From Bog-950 sp964615305 (GTDB lineage: Bacteria > Bacteroidota > Bacteroidia > Chitinophagales > LD1), in assembly GCA_964615305.1 (NCBI GenBank), contig CAZTNA010000017.1:1-64000 (forward strand): DNA of 64,000 nt, read 5' to 3'. A model generated the notes under the pieces. That model was not told the DNA's origin. It saw only the letters and a list, made by a program, of their open reading frames with translations, and searched no databases. Both the position numbers and the translations under genes were made by a program. Below are positions 15,778-24,076 of this stretch, piece after piece. Within the stretch, counting starts at the first letter, position 1, and every line of letters begins with the position of its first letter.

Positions 15778-16488
15778 TTATTGTCTTAGGTAAGTGAAAA
15801 TTATTGCAATAGTTACTTTAAACATGTAATACACTGCCCCCAAACCTCTTATGCTGCTTACGCCTCCCATACGAGGGTCCATTTCTACCGGCACTTCACC
15901 AAACTTCAGTCCATTGCGGCTGTAAATGATTAGCGCTTCGGGTTCGGGGTACTCGTCAGGGTAATAAGCATACAGCAATTTCATTGTCTTGCGGTTCATC
16001 ATTCGCATACCGGACGTGCTATCCGTAACATTTTCGCCTGTTATTAGCTTCAATAGCCATTGAAAGTACTGTATGCCTGTTCTGCGCAATACGGTTGATT
16101 GAAAACCTTCTTTTTGAATAAAGCGTGAGCCAATGACAACATCCCAGTTGTTTCGCTCCAGTTCTGTGTGTAGTTTCGGAATGTATTGTGGCGGGTGTTG
16201 CCCATCACCGTCAATTTGAATGGCGTAATCGTAATTATTGTCAAAGGCAAACTTAATTCCTGTTTGCACGGCTCCACCTATTCCTAAGTTAATAGGCAAG
16301 TTAAGCGCTACACAGTTCAAATTGGCAATAATTTCTTTGGTGCGGTCGCGGGAGCAGTCGTTTACTACTACAGGTGTTACAGATATACCATCTGCCTGTA
16401 GATTATTTACAGCTTTTACCACGGCCTCTATGCTTGCCTCTTCATTAAACGCTGGTATTATAACAGCTATCTTTTTCACAGTGCTCAT
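15778..16488 (-). CDS. GT2 glycosyltransferase (polyprenyl-phosphate type)
   Basis: A 236-residue family 2 glycosyltransferase. The GT-A fold is seen in AVIIPAFNEEASIEAVV (8-24), VVNDCSRDRT and the metal-binding D93-G-D95 of QIDGDGQHPP. The overall pattern (NLGIGGAVQTG, VIGSRF, DSTSGMRMMNR) is that of DPM1-like enzymes, which load a sugar onto a lipid phosphate carrier at the inner membrane face. A single hydrophobic C-terminal segment (~215-235) may anchor it. It is the first gene of the leftward operon with DUF2304, a small protein and a GMC oxidoreductase. Confidence 0.9.
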   Translation of the reverse strand: MSTVKKIAVIIPAFNEEASIEAVVKAVNNLQADGISVTPVVVNDCSRDRTKEIIANLNCVALNLPINLGIGGAVQTGIKFAFDNNYDYAIQIDGDGQHPPQYIPKLHTELERNNWDVVIGSRFIQKEGFQSTVLRRTGIQYFQWLLKLITGENVTDSTSGMRMMNRKTMKLLYAYYPDEYPEPEALIIYSRNGLKFGEVPVEMDPRMGGVSSIRGLGAVYYMFKVTIAIIFTYLRQ

Positions 16489-16677
16489 GTGTGCGCTAAA
16501 AATAGAATCTTTTGTTGTTGCGCATATTCAATAAGCCATGAATCTATAAACTGTTTTGAACCGAAATCTTGTTGATCAGTATCAATAAAAATTGTCAAAT
16601 ACATAATATAACTTGCTTCCGATTCGTTTTATATCAAATGCTTACGTATGAAACGAATAAAATTATTTACCCATCAA

Positions 16678-17283
16678 ATGATAAAAGTAGGAATTACCGG
16701 AGGCATAGGAAGCGGCAAAACTACCGTGTGCAAAATGTTTGAAAAATTAGGTGTAGCGGTGTATTATGCTGATGTAAGAGCTAAATACCTGATGCAGCAT
16801 GAACATTACCTGATTGATGAAATTAAGAAACACTTTGGCGAAGATGTGTACCAACATGGAGAACTCAACCGTAAGTTGCTTGCCCAAAAAGTATTTAACC
16901 ACCGCGAACAGTTAGACGTGCTTAACTCATTGGTACACCCGGCCGTGTTTCACGATACGGAACGATGGATGGAAGAGCAACAAAAGTTGTTACGCCCTTA
17001 CGTTTTAAAAGAAGCCGCGCTATTGGTGGAAACCGGAGCGTATAAATATTTAGATAAACTAATAGTGGTAACAGCCCCTATAAATGAGCGTATGGTAAGA
17101 GTTAGCCAACGCGACCATATAGAAGTGGAAGAGGTAAAGCAGCGGATTCGGCATCAGCTACCCGAAGCTGACAAGTTAAAACTTGCCGATTTTGTGATTA
17201 GTAATACAGGCACCATTCACCAACTGCAAAACCAGGTTGATAAACTACATGCCCGACTGCTTTCACTGGCTAACGTTCATTAG
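16678..17283 (+). CDS. coaE: Dephospho-CoA kinase
   Basis: CoaE phosphorylates dephospho-CoA in the last step of CoA synthesis. The P-loop GITGGIGSGKT lies at the very start of the protein. DVRAKYLM, LVHPAVF and VKQRIRHQLPEADKLKLADFVISNTG are typical of CoaE (adenine-binding and lid regions). I chose the ATG at 16678 because family members begin MIKVGITGG; an in-frame ATG at 16648 would add 10 residues. Total length (about 201) is normal. It is transcribed away from the GT2 operon. Confidence 0.93.
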   Translation: MIKVGITGGIGSGKTTVCKMFEKLGVAVYYADVRAKYLMQHEHYLIDEIKKHFGEDVYQHGELNRKLLAQKVFNHREQLDVLNSLVHPAVFHDTERWMEEQQKLLRPYVLKEAALLVETGAYKYLDKLIVVTAPINERMVRVSQRDHIEVEEVKQRIRHQLPEADKLKLADFVISNTGTIHQLQNQVDKLHARLLSLANVH

Positions 17284-17461
17284 GAGCCGCGCATGTAACG
17301 CTGTTCTTATTCAAGGTATATACTCCACGTAGCGGCAGTTCCGCTAGCCGCACCAGTTGCTAGCCCTTTTTCTTCCTGTATTTTCAGTAAAATCAAGTTT
17401 ATGTACCGCCAAGTGGCAGTTATGTAATGATTACTATTCGTTGTTGAGCAGTTAGGAACGT

Positions 17462-17689
17462 TCATTTTTCAATAACAGCAATTTTACGGGCAGTAACAGC
17501 CACTTTATTAGCTACAAGAGCATCTTGTACATCTATAAGAGCAACAGGGGTTTCAATAACAGCTATATAGTATTCAATAACCGCAAAAGATTTTACTATA
17601 ACCGCAACAGCGTTTACAATAACAACAACTTTAGTTTCAATAACACCAAGTTTAGTTGCCATAACAGCAAGTATTTCCGTTATAGTCAA
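17462..17689 (-). CDS. Possible small heptad-repeat protein
   Basis: This minus-strand frame would encode about 75 residues from a TTG (or about 66 from an internal ATG). It is built of roughly ten successive 7-residue units of the form V-[IV]-x-x-x-[VI]-A with conserved hydrophobic first, second and last positions. The upstream in-frame stop is only five codons before the TTG. Keeping the repeat in one frame without a stop argues for coding, but the weak start and lack of a recognisable ribosome site leave doubt. No known family. Confidence 0.35.
   Translation of the reverse strand: MTITEILAVMATKLGVIETKVVVIVNAVAVIVKSFAVIEYYIAVIETPVALIDVQDALVANKVAVTARKIAVIEK
17462..17689. repeat. Degenerate 21-bp tandem repeat
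   Basis: About ten units of 21 bp carry a recurring plus-strand core like CAATAACAGCAA or CTATAACCGCAA, diverged between units. The unit length is a multiple of three and corresponds to a 7-residue repeat on the minus strand. The tract lies alone in the 600-bp gap between coaE and clpB. The flanks 17284-17461 and 17690-17882 hold no gene I can support, only a small GC-rich hairpin (AGCGG/CCGCT) near 17330-17345. Confidence 0.7.
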
Positions 17690-17882
17690 CTGAGCGAGAA
17701 CTCATTTCCCCATCTCTTGCTTTTAATCTTTACTCGCGGTCTGCAATTATTTCCGCCCGTTTTCCCGTTTTTAGAACTTTCTGTCATTAGTTTTTATCAA
17801 CCGGCTGACAAATTGTAATCAATCAAGGCTTGGTTAGAGTTTTGTGAACATGAACACCACTTAGAAAACTCAAAACACCATT

Positions 17883-20501
17883 ATGAACGCAAATAATTTC
17901 ACCACCAAAGCATTGGAAGCGCTCAGTGCAGCGCAACAAGATGCTTTTAATAACTCGAATCCTCAACTGGAAACCATACACCTTTTAAAAGGAATGTTGG
18001 AAGCGGATGAAGACGCGCTTCCTTTTCTATTGCAGAAGGCAGGAGTAAACAAAAACATACTGCTGGGTAAGGTAGAAGAGAAAGTAAAAACACTTCCTAA
18101 AGTATCGGGCGGTGGAAACGATGTAGTGCCTTCGCCATTGTTCGGCAAATTGATTCTGCAATCCAATAAACTGCTAAAAGATTTTGAAGATAGCTATGTA
18201 GGTATAGATATTCTATTGCTTGCTATGCTTTCTGTTAACGATGATTCAACCAAGCTTTTGAAAGAAGTTGGGTTAGATGAAAAAAAGCTTCGGGCAGCCA
18301 TTCTCGAATTACGCAAAGGCAACAAAGTAACCGAGCAAGGAGCCGATGCTAAATACAACTCGCTTGATAAATATGCTGTTAACCTAAACGCAAGCGCAAA
18401 AGCCGGCAAACTAGATCCCGTCATTGGCCGCGATGAAGAAATACGCAGAGTCATGCACATACTTACTCGCAAAACCAAAAACAATCCGTTGCTGGTAGGT
18501 GAACCCGGTGTAGGTAAAACGGCTATTGCCGAAGGCATTGCCCACCGCATAATAAAAGGCGATGTGCCGGAGAATCTGAAAACCAAAGTAATTTATGCGC
18601 TTGATATGGGCGCGCTGATGGCCGGTGCAAAATACCGTGGCGATTTTGAAGAGCGCTTGAAAGCAGTAGTGAAAGAAGTTAAAGAGAGTGATGGAAGAAT
18701 CATTCTCTTTATTGACGAAATACACACACTGATAGGCGCAGGTGCTACCGAAGGTGCTATGGATGCCGCCAATATTATTAAACCTGAATTGGCGCGTGGC
18801 GAATTACGTGCGGTGGGGGCTACTACCTTAAATGAGTATCAGAAATACTTCGAAAAAGACAAAGCCCTCGAAAGGCGTTTTCAGAAAGTGATGGTGGAAG
18901 AGCCAACGGTGGAAGATGCTATTTCTATTCTTCGCGGTTTGAAGGAACGTTACGAAAATCACCACAAGGTAAAAATTCAGGACGATGCCATTATCAGTGC
19001 CGTTACCTTGAGTAACCGCTACATTACCGAACGTTTTTTACCCGATAAAGCTATTGACTTAATAGATGAAGCAGGAGCGAAGCTGCGTTTAGAAATGGAT
19101 TCAATGCCCGAAGAGCTCGATGAAATTGAAAGACGCATTATGCAGATTGAAATTGAGATAGAAGCCATAAAACGCGAGAACGACAAAAAGAAGCTCGATG
19201 AATTGAACGCAGAACTTTCGAACCTGAAAGAACAGCGGGCAGAGTTTAAAGCCAAGTGGCAAAGCGAGAAGGAGATAGTTGACAAGATAACTGCCCGCAA
19301 ACGCGAGATTGAAAACTTTAAACTGGAAGCGGAACGTTTCGAGCGCGAAGGCGACTATGGTAAAGTAGCAGAAATTCGGTATGGAAAAATTAAAGGAACC
19401 GAAGACGCTATCAAGAAGCTGGATGATGAACTCTCTAAAATTTCTGCTGATAAAAGAATGTTGCAGGAAGAAGTAACCAGCGAAGACATAGCCGCTATTG
19501 TTGCCAAGTGGACAGGCATACCTGTTACCCGAATGCTGGAAGGAGAAAAGGAGAAACTTCTTCATTTAGAAGATAAACTGCGCGAACGGGTCAAAGGACA
19601 AGACGAAGGAATTACGGTAGTGGCAGATGCTATCCGGAGAAGCCGTGCGGGCTTACAGGACGAACGTAAACCGATTGGTTCGTTCTTGTTTTTAGGAACA
19701 ACCGGTGTTGGAAAAACTGAATTGAGCAAAGCGCTCAGCTATGTTTTGTTTAATGATGAACACGCCATGGTTCGTATAGATATGAGCGAGTATCAAGAGA
19801 AACATGCCGTGAGCCGCTTAGTGGGTTCGCCTCCGGGATATGTGGGGTATGATGAAGGCGGTCAACTGACCGAAGCAGTTCGCAGAAGACCTTATAGTGT
19901 AATTCTGTTCGATGAAATTGAGAAAGCCCACCCTGATGTGTTCAACATTTTGTTGCAAGTGTTAGATGACGGACGCTTAACTGATAACAAAGGCAGAACA
20001 GTTAATTTCAAAAACACACTCATCATCATGACATCGAATATTGGCTCAGATATTATTCAGGCGGCATTCGATAAAGTAACTGATGAGAAGGACATACTCT
20101 CTGCAAGCGAAACCGCTAAGGTAGAAGTGATGGAGCGCTTGAAACATACCGTTCGCCCTGAGTTTTTGAACCGTATAGATGAAGTGGTAATGTTCCATCC
20201 GCTAATGAAGAAACAGATTCGCGACATTGTTGATTTGCAATTACATGGTTTGAAAGAACTGCTGGCGCAGCGCGAAATCAATTTCGAAATTACTCCGCAG
20301 GCACTCGACTATTTAGGCGAAGCCGGCTTCGACCCACAATATGGTGCGCGTCCTTTGAAACGTGTAATTCAAAAGGAGCTTGTCAATGAATTGAGTAAGA
20401 AAATACTGAGCGGTGAAATTGAGAAAGGGAAAACAGTGATAGTGGATTCGTTTGACAACGGCTTGGTTTTTCTCGACAAAAAGAAAACCGGTAAGAAGTA
20501 A
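17883..20501 (+). CDS. clpB: ATP-dependent chaperone ClpB
   Basis: ClpB is the hexameric AAA+ disaggregase that works with DnaK. The 872-residue product has the N-terminal Clp repeat domain (~1-150), first AAA module with Walker A GEPGVGKT (206-213) and Walker B IILFIDEIHT, the long ClpB coiled-coil middle domain (~400-530, rich in E, K and R), and the second AAA module with GTTGVGKTE (about 600-612) and SVILFDEIEKAHPDVFNILLQ. GARPLKRVIQ near the end is the usual sensor-2 region. No ClpP-binding loop is expected because the middle domain is present. I see no CIRCE element upstream. Confidence 0.97.
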   Translation: MNANNFTTKALEALSAAQQDAFNNSNPQLETIHLLKGMLEADEDALPFLLQKAGVNKNILLGKVEEKVKTLPKVSGGGNDVVPSPLFGKLILQSNKLLKDFEDSYVGIDILLLAMLSVNDDSTKLLKEVGLDEKKLRAAILELRKGNKVTEQGADAKYNSLDKYAVNLNASAKAGKLDPVIGRDEEIRRVMHILTRKTKNNPLLVGEPGVGKTAIAEGIAHRIIKGDVPENLKTKVIYALDMGALMAGAKYRGDFEERLKAVVKEVKESDGRIILFIDEIHTLIGAGATEGAMDAANIIKPELARGELRAVGATTLNEYQKYFEKDKALERRFQKVMVEEPTVEDAISILRGLKERYENHHKVKIQDDAIISAVTLSNRYITERFLPDKAIDLIDEAGAKLRLEMDSMPEELDEIERRIMQIEIEIEAIKRENDKKKLDELNAELSNLKEQRAEFKAKWQSEKEIVDKITARKREIENFKLEAERFEREGDYGKVAEIRYGKIKGTEDAIKKLDDELSKISADKRMLQEEVTSEDIAAIVAKWTGIPVTRMLEGEKEKLLHLEDKLRERVKGQDEGITVVADAIRRSRAGLQDERKPIGSFLFLGTTGVGKTELSKALSYVLFNDEHAMVRIDMSEYQEKHAVSRLVGSPPGYVGYDEGGQLTEAVRRRPYSVILFDEIEKAHPDVFNILLQVLDDGRLTDNKGRTVNFKNTLIIMTSNIGSDIIQAAFDKVTDEKDILSASETAKVEVMERLKHTVRPEFLNRIDEVVMFHPLMKKQIRDIVDLQLHGLKELLAQREINFEITPQALDYLGEAGFDPQYGARPLKRVIQKELVNELSKKILSGEIEKGKTVIVDSFDNGLVFLDKKKTGKK

Positions 20502-20513
20502 TAATGTAAATGT

Positions 20514-20548
20514 GATTGGGTAAAATACTAACTGTGTTTTACCCAATC
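20514..20548. terminator. Shared hairpin at convergent clpB / 20528 gene ends
   Basis: GATTGGGTAAAA (20514-20525) pairs perfectly with TTTTACCCAATC (20537-20548) around an 11-nt loop. The right arm encodes residues near the C-terminus of the minus-strand gene and the loop holds its stop codon, so the hairpin overlaps coding sequence. T-runs are weak on both sides. Confidence 0.6.
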
Positions 20549-21955
20549 TATATTTTCGAGATAGGCAATTCCTGAATTGCCTCCTTCCTTCGCTGCTTTC
20601 AGAATGTTTTTCTCAAACGTTGATTTCAGTTTTTCTCTCTCCTTTTTATTGGCTATGCGTATGGCATCTTTCAAAAAGTCGAGCGTCATACTTTCTATCA
20701 AATAAAACGAGTTGTTGGTTTGCTGAAAGTATTTGTAGTTGCGAAGTGTGTTACCCAGCAATTCGTAATTGCCGAGTTCGTAATGTGCGATGAACGAATA
20801 GAGAATAGCCACACGCTCAATGACCGGGCGAGCTTCGTGAGCTGTTTTAGAATGGTTAATGGCTGGTAAATAATCCAACGCCTTGCTGAAGTTTTGCTCC
20901 TTCATGTATAGTCCTGCCACACTGATGTAAACTTTTACACGCTCTAACTCGGTTAACCCCTTGCTGTGTTCGGGCATTTGTTTTTCTACCCAGGCTATTA
21001 GCTTTCTTCCCTCAGCAGATTGAGGTTTTACTATGTAGCTGCCTAGCTTAGCACGAAGCAGGCAAACAAACTTTTGCGACTTACTGAGAATAGAAACCGG
21101 TTCAAATTTTTCCAATTCATTAATCAGCTTTTTACTGTCTTTTTTTAATCCCTGCAAAGCCAATATGGTGTTGAAGAGCGTATTTATGTAGCCTACCTCT
21201 TGCGTTACCGCCAGGTTAGATGTTTTGCGCTTTAGCTCCAGTAGCTTGTAATTGTTTAAAAGCGCTGCCTCATAATTCTGATCTACGGTGTTCAACAAAC
21301 TCATGATGGTTTCAAAATTATTTTCCGCACGGGGCGACAAAAAATTTTGTGGCGGGGTCAACAAAACGTGCTGGCGGAAATCGGAAAGATTTTTTGAATC
21401 CTTTTTGCCGCGGGTGCTGTAGGCGCGCATAATTTCAAAAAATAACTTGTTTCTGTTCAACAGTTCCTCTAACTTTTGTCTGAACTCGGCATCGTGATTC
21501 ACCACCACCGTGTCGCGGTGCAGAAAAGAGGTAAACAAATTAAGTTGATGGCGGATGTAATTTTCTAGTTCTATATCGTCATTCTCCTGTGCAACGGTGA
21601 GGGTTGCCACAATCATATCTTCAGCTTGCTGAAACAGTTTTCGACTGAAGAGTACTTCGGAAAACTCTATTTTCTGAAAAAGTTGTAAACGGGTAAAGTG
21701 CGGTTGTAGCTGTGTATAGAGCAGCGATAGAATGGCTTCATACAAATACGCTTTGGTTTTGCCGAGATGATTCACAAAAGTTTCGCTACCGAACTTCTGC
21801 TTCACCTCTTCATCGTTTATGACATAGCCTTGTGCAATGGAGTTAAAAAGGCGAACAAAGTTGCTGTCCTCCTTTCCTTTAAATCTTTCGGTAAAAAGTT
21901 TTTTCTCGGCAGGGCTCATACCCGCTATCAACTCGTATAGATCGTTTTTCTTCAC
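20528..21955 (-). CDS. Bacteroidota helical-repeat protein, paralog of 26539-28014
   Basis: A 475-residue, almost wholly helical protein without signal peptide. The N-terminus (LIAGMSPAEKKLFTERF, then INDEEVKQKFG and FVNHLGKTKAYLYEAILSLL) aligns with the same region of the gene at 26539-28014 (LIKSLSPQEKKYFKQQS, EEALKKKFKG, FVNQLSVAKNYLYDKIL). The middle consists of irregular helix pairs, likely TPR-like. Both seem to belong to a Bacteroidota family of unknown function; a scaffold role is inference. It is convergent with clpB, and its stop codon lies inside the shared hairpin. Confidence 0.8.
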   Translation of the reverse strand: MKKNDLYELIAGMSPAEKKLFTERFKGKEDSNFVRLFNSIAQGYVINDEEVKQKFGSETFVNHLGKTKAYLYEAILSLLYTQLQPHFTRLQLFQKIEFSEVLFSRKLFQQAEDMIVATLTVAQENDDIELENYIRHQLNLFTSFLHRDTVVVNHDAEFRQKLEELLNRNKLFFEIMRAYSTRGKKDSKNLSDFRQHVLLTPPQNFLSPRAENNFETIMSLLNTVDQNYEAALLNNYKLLELKRKTSNLAVTQEVGYINTLFNTILALQGLKKDSKKLINELEKFEPVSILSKSQKFVCLLRAKLGSYIVKPQSAEGRKLIAWVEKQMPEHSKGLTELERVKVYISVAGLYMKEQNFSKALDYLPAINHSKTAHEARPVIERVAILYSFIAHYELGNYELLGNTLRNYKYFQQTNNSFYLIESMTLDFLKDAIRIANKKEREKLKSTFEKNILKAAKEGGNSGIAYLENIDWVKHS

Positions 21956-22062
21956 GCTACCAATATAGTAAACGAGGTGTCACACGTTTCCGTTTTCGCG
22001 AATTTTTGTTTTCGGGCACCTTGCCTTTTCTACACATTTGCACTAACAAAAACACAGAAAAA

Positions 22063-23385
22063 ATGAACAACAAAATTACATTCTTCGCAGCCGCGCTGCT
22101 TTTATCGGTTTTTTTAGTAAACGCACAAATTGTAAACTACGACAGCTATGGCAATGGCAGCTTGCGCCTGCTTAGTGAACGCTACAAAGAATGGAGTACC
22201 CAAACTTTTGAGTGGGATGATAGCGATTCATCTACCTACAACTACAACGCCCAAGGTTTAGAGAATGAAAAGCGCACCTACTTCTCGCCTGCCAATACAT
22301 GGAACTACACCAAAATAAAAACTCAAACCTATACGTCTACAGGCAAACCGCTGCTTGTTACCGACTCTAACCTAACAAGTTCACTCGGTTGCAATCGTTA
22401 TGCTTACAATTACAATGCCAACGACCAGGAAATCATGCTGCAGTCAGAACGGGTTTCATCCGGCAACTGGGTTTTGCAAGCAAGAACCCAAACCAACTAC
22501 ACCGCTTTTGACAGTGTGAATGTTGAGCTAACGCAATTCTACGTAAACAGTAACTGGGAAAATACTTATCGCACCGTGCATACCTACAACCCACAAAACC
22601 GCGATACATTAGGCACCTACGAAACCTGGAAAAGCAACCAATGGCGGGGTGAATCGCGGGTTACAACCCCTCTCAATAGCAACGGACAACCGGTTTCGGC
22701 TACCAATCAGAAGTACGACACCCTTTCTGCCACTTACAAAAACTACAGCCAAAACCTATATACATACAACGTAGATAATCGCTTAGCCACAACCACTTAT
22801 CGACTTTGGAGTGCTTCATTAAATGATTGGGTAAACGTTACAAAATCCACTTACGCCTACGATACTAACGGAAACTTAGAGAATGGTTTAGGTGAAAGCT
22901 GGAACCTGCAAACACTGGGATGGGATTTATCTACTTTAAATACCTATACCTACAATGCAGGAAATATGCTGACTAATTTCTTGTATCAAACTCGCGATGG
23001 CTCTACTTGGAAAAATTATTCAGAAGCCATTTACACCTACAATACACAAGGATATATTACCAACTACCTTCAGCAAGGTTGGGATGACAACACGCTGGCA
23101 TGGCGCAATTATTCTGACTGGGCTTATTACTACGAAGCTAATCCGCTTAGCAGCATTACAGAAACAGAAAGAACCAAACTCTTTGTTTTCCCTAACCCAA
23201 GCAACAGCCCTGTTGTATTTGTAAGCGCTGACAGAAACCTGCCTTATGCACTTTACGACATGCAAGGCCGCATGATACAGCAAGGTAGTCTGCAACAAGG
23301 CACCAACAGCATTATTTTAAACGAAACCAAAGGCAACTACCTGCTAAAAGCCGGAAACAGTAGCACTATATTGGTGAAACAATAG
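22063..23385 (+). CDS. Secreted Tyr/Trp-repeat protein with T9SS type A sorting domain
   Basis: I place the start at the ATG at 22063, which opens directly into a signal peptide (ends FLVNAQ); a TTG at 22006 would add a non-signal extension. Residues ~25-365 are a repeat region of short units in which Y-[TN]-Y-N/D and W alternate with G or N turns, like the two-stranded units of YD/RHS-type or YWTD-less beta repeats. The last ~75 residues (VFPNPSNSPV... ending LLKAGNSSTILVKQ) are a type A T9SS C-terminal domain, so the protein should be exported and cleaved or anchored by PorU. A strong terminator follows. Confidence 0.85.
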   Translation: MNNKITFFAAALLLSVFLVNAQIVNYDSYGNGSLRLLSERYKEWSTQTFEWDDSDSSTYNYNAQGLENEKRTYFSPANTWNYTKIKTQTYTSTGKPLLVTDSNLTSSLGCNRYAYNYNANDQEIMLQSERVSSGNWVLQARTQTNYTAFDSVNVELTQFYVNSNWENTYRTVHTYNPQNRDTLGTYETWKSNQWRGESRVTTPLNSNGQPVSATNQKYDTLSATYKNYSQNLYTYNVDNRLATTTYRLWSASLNDWVNVTKSTYAYDTNGNLENGLGESWNLQTLGWDLSTLNTYTYNAGNMLTNFLYQTRDGSTWKNYSEAIYTYNTQGYITNYLQQGWDDNTLAWRNYSDWAYYYEANPLSSITETERTKLFVFPNPSNSPVVFVSADRNLPYALYDMQGRMIQQGSLQQGTNSIILNETKGNYLLKAGNSSTILVKQ

Positions 23386-23407
23386 CTACACTGTTTCTGT
23401 GTTTTTC

Positions 23408-23446
23408 GAAACGGCTGTCAGTTTACTGACGGCCGTTTCTGTTTTT
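23408..23446 (+). terminator. Rho-independent terminator
   Basis: GAAACGGC-T-GTCAG (23408-23421) pairs with CTGAC-G-GCCGTTTC (23426-23439), followed by a T-run. It lies 20 nt after the T9SS cargo gene. Confidence 0.88.
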
Positions 23447-23505
23447 GAGTGTTTTCGTGAGGTTATAAACTTTAATAGATTTACTTTCATCGAAAAATTC
23501 ATTGT

Positions 23506-24054
23506 ATGAAAACCCCCATTGACCTTTACAAAATCGGTGAGCATTTACATTTTAATGACTCAAGAGAATTAACTAATGGAAAGCGGAGCGAAGGCATACT
23601 GACTGTGGCCCCCGGAAAAAGCGGGCCACCCCCGCACCGGCACATGTTGCAGGAAGAAGGCTTCGAAATTATCTCAGGAGAAATGATTGCAAAGGTGGAA
23701 GGAAAAGATGTGCTGCTGAAAGCAGGAAAAAAAATAGTAGTAAAACAGGGAGAATCGCACACATTTAAAAACGGAAGTAGCAACGAAAAGTTAGTTGCCC
23801 GGTTTTGGTTTGAGCCTGCTTTGAACATGGAATGGATGCTGCAAACGTTTGGTGAAGAAGCAATGAAAAGAGGCGGAAGCTGGGCAAATGCGCCTGTGCT
23901 GCAAATGTTGTATTGCATGTATAAAATGCGAAAAGAGTACCGTATTGCCGGTATGCCTTTTGGGATGCAGGATGTGTTGTTTGGCTTTTTTGCATGGCTG
24001 GCTGAAATTACTGGTGAAGCAAAAAAGATAAACCTTCCCGACTCGCTCAAATAG
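23506..24054 (+). CDS. Cupin-domain protein
   Basis: A 182-residue protein with one cupin beta-barrel. The metal-binding motif is complete: PPPHRHMLQEEGFEIISGE gives H44, H46 and E50 or E51, and GESHTFKN gives H85. The C-terminal third is helical and hydrophobic (MPFGMQDVLFGFFAWLAEITG). Substrate unknown; cupins of this small type are often dioxygenase-like or sensor proteins. The gene stands between a strong terminator and the helicase gene, 22 nt upstream of the latter, and may be co-transcribed with it. Confidence 0.85.
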   Translation: MKTPIDLYKIGEHLHFNDSRELTNGKRSEGILTVAPGKSGPPPHRHMLQEEGFEIISGEMIAKVEGKDVLLKAGKKIVVKQGESHTFKNGSSNEKLVARFWFEPALNMEWMLQTFGEEAMKRGGSWANAPVLQMLYCMYKMRKEYRIAGMPFGMQDVLFGFFAWLAEITGEAKKINLPDSLK

Positions 24055-24076
24055 CGAAACCTATATTCGCCATTCA

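Noticed and set aside
17525..17818. 97-codon plus-strand frame rich in Asn, Tyr and Phe
   Set aside because: It is the opposite strand of the 21-bp repeat; its low-complexity composition follows from the repeat rather than from coding.
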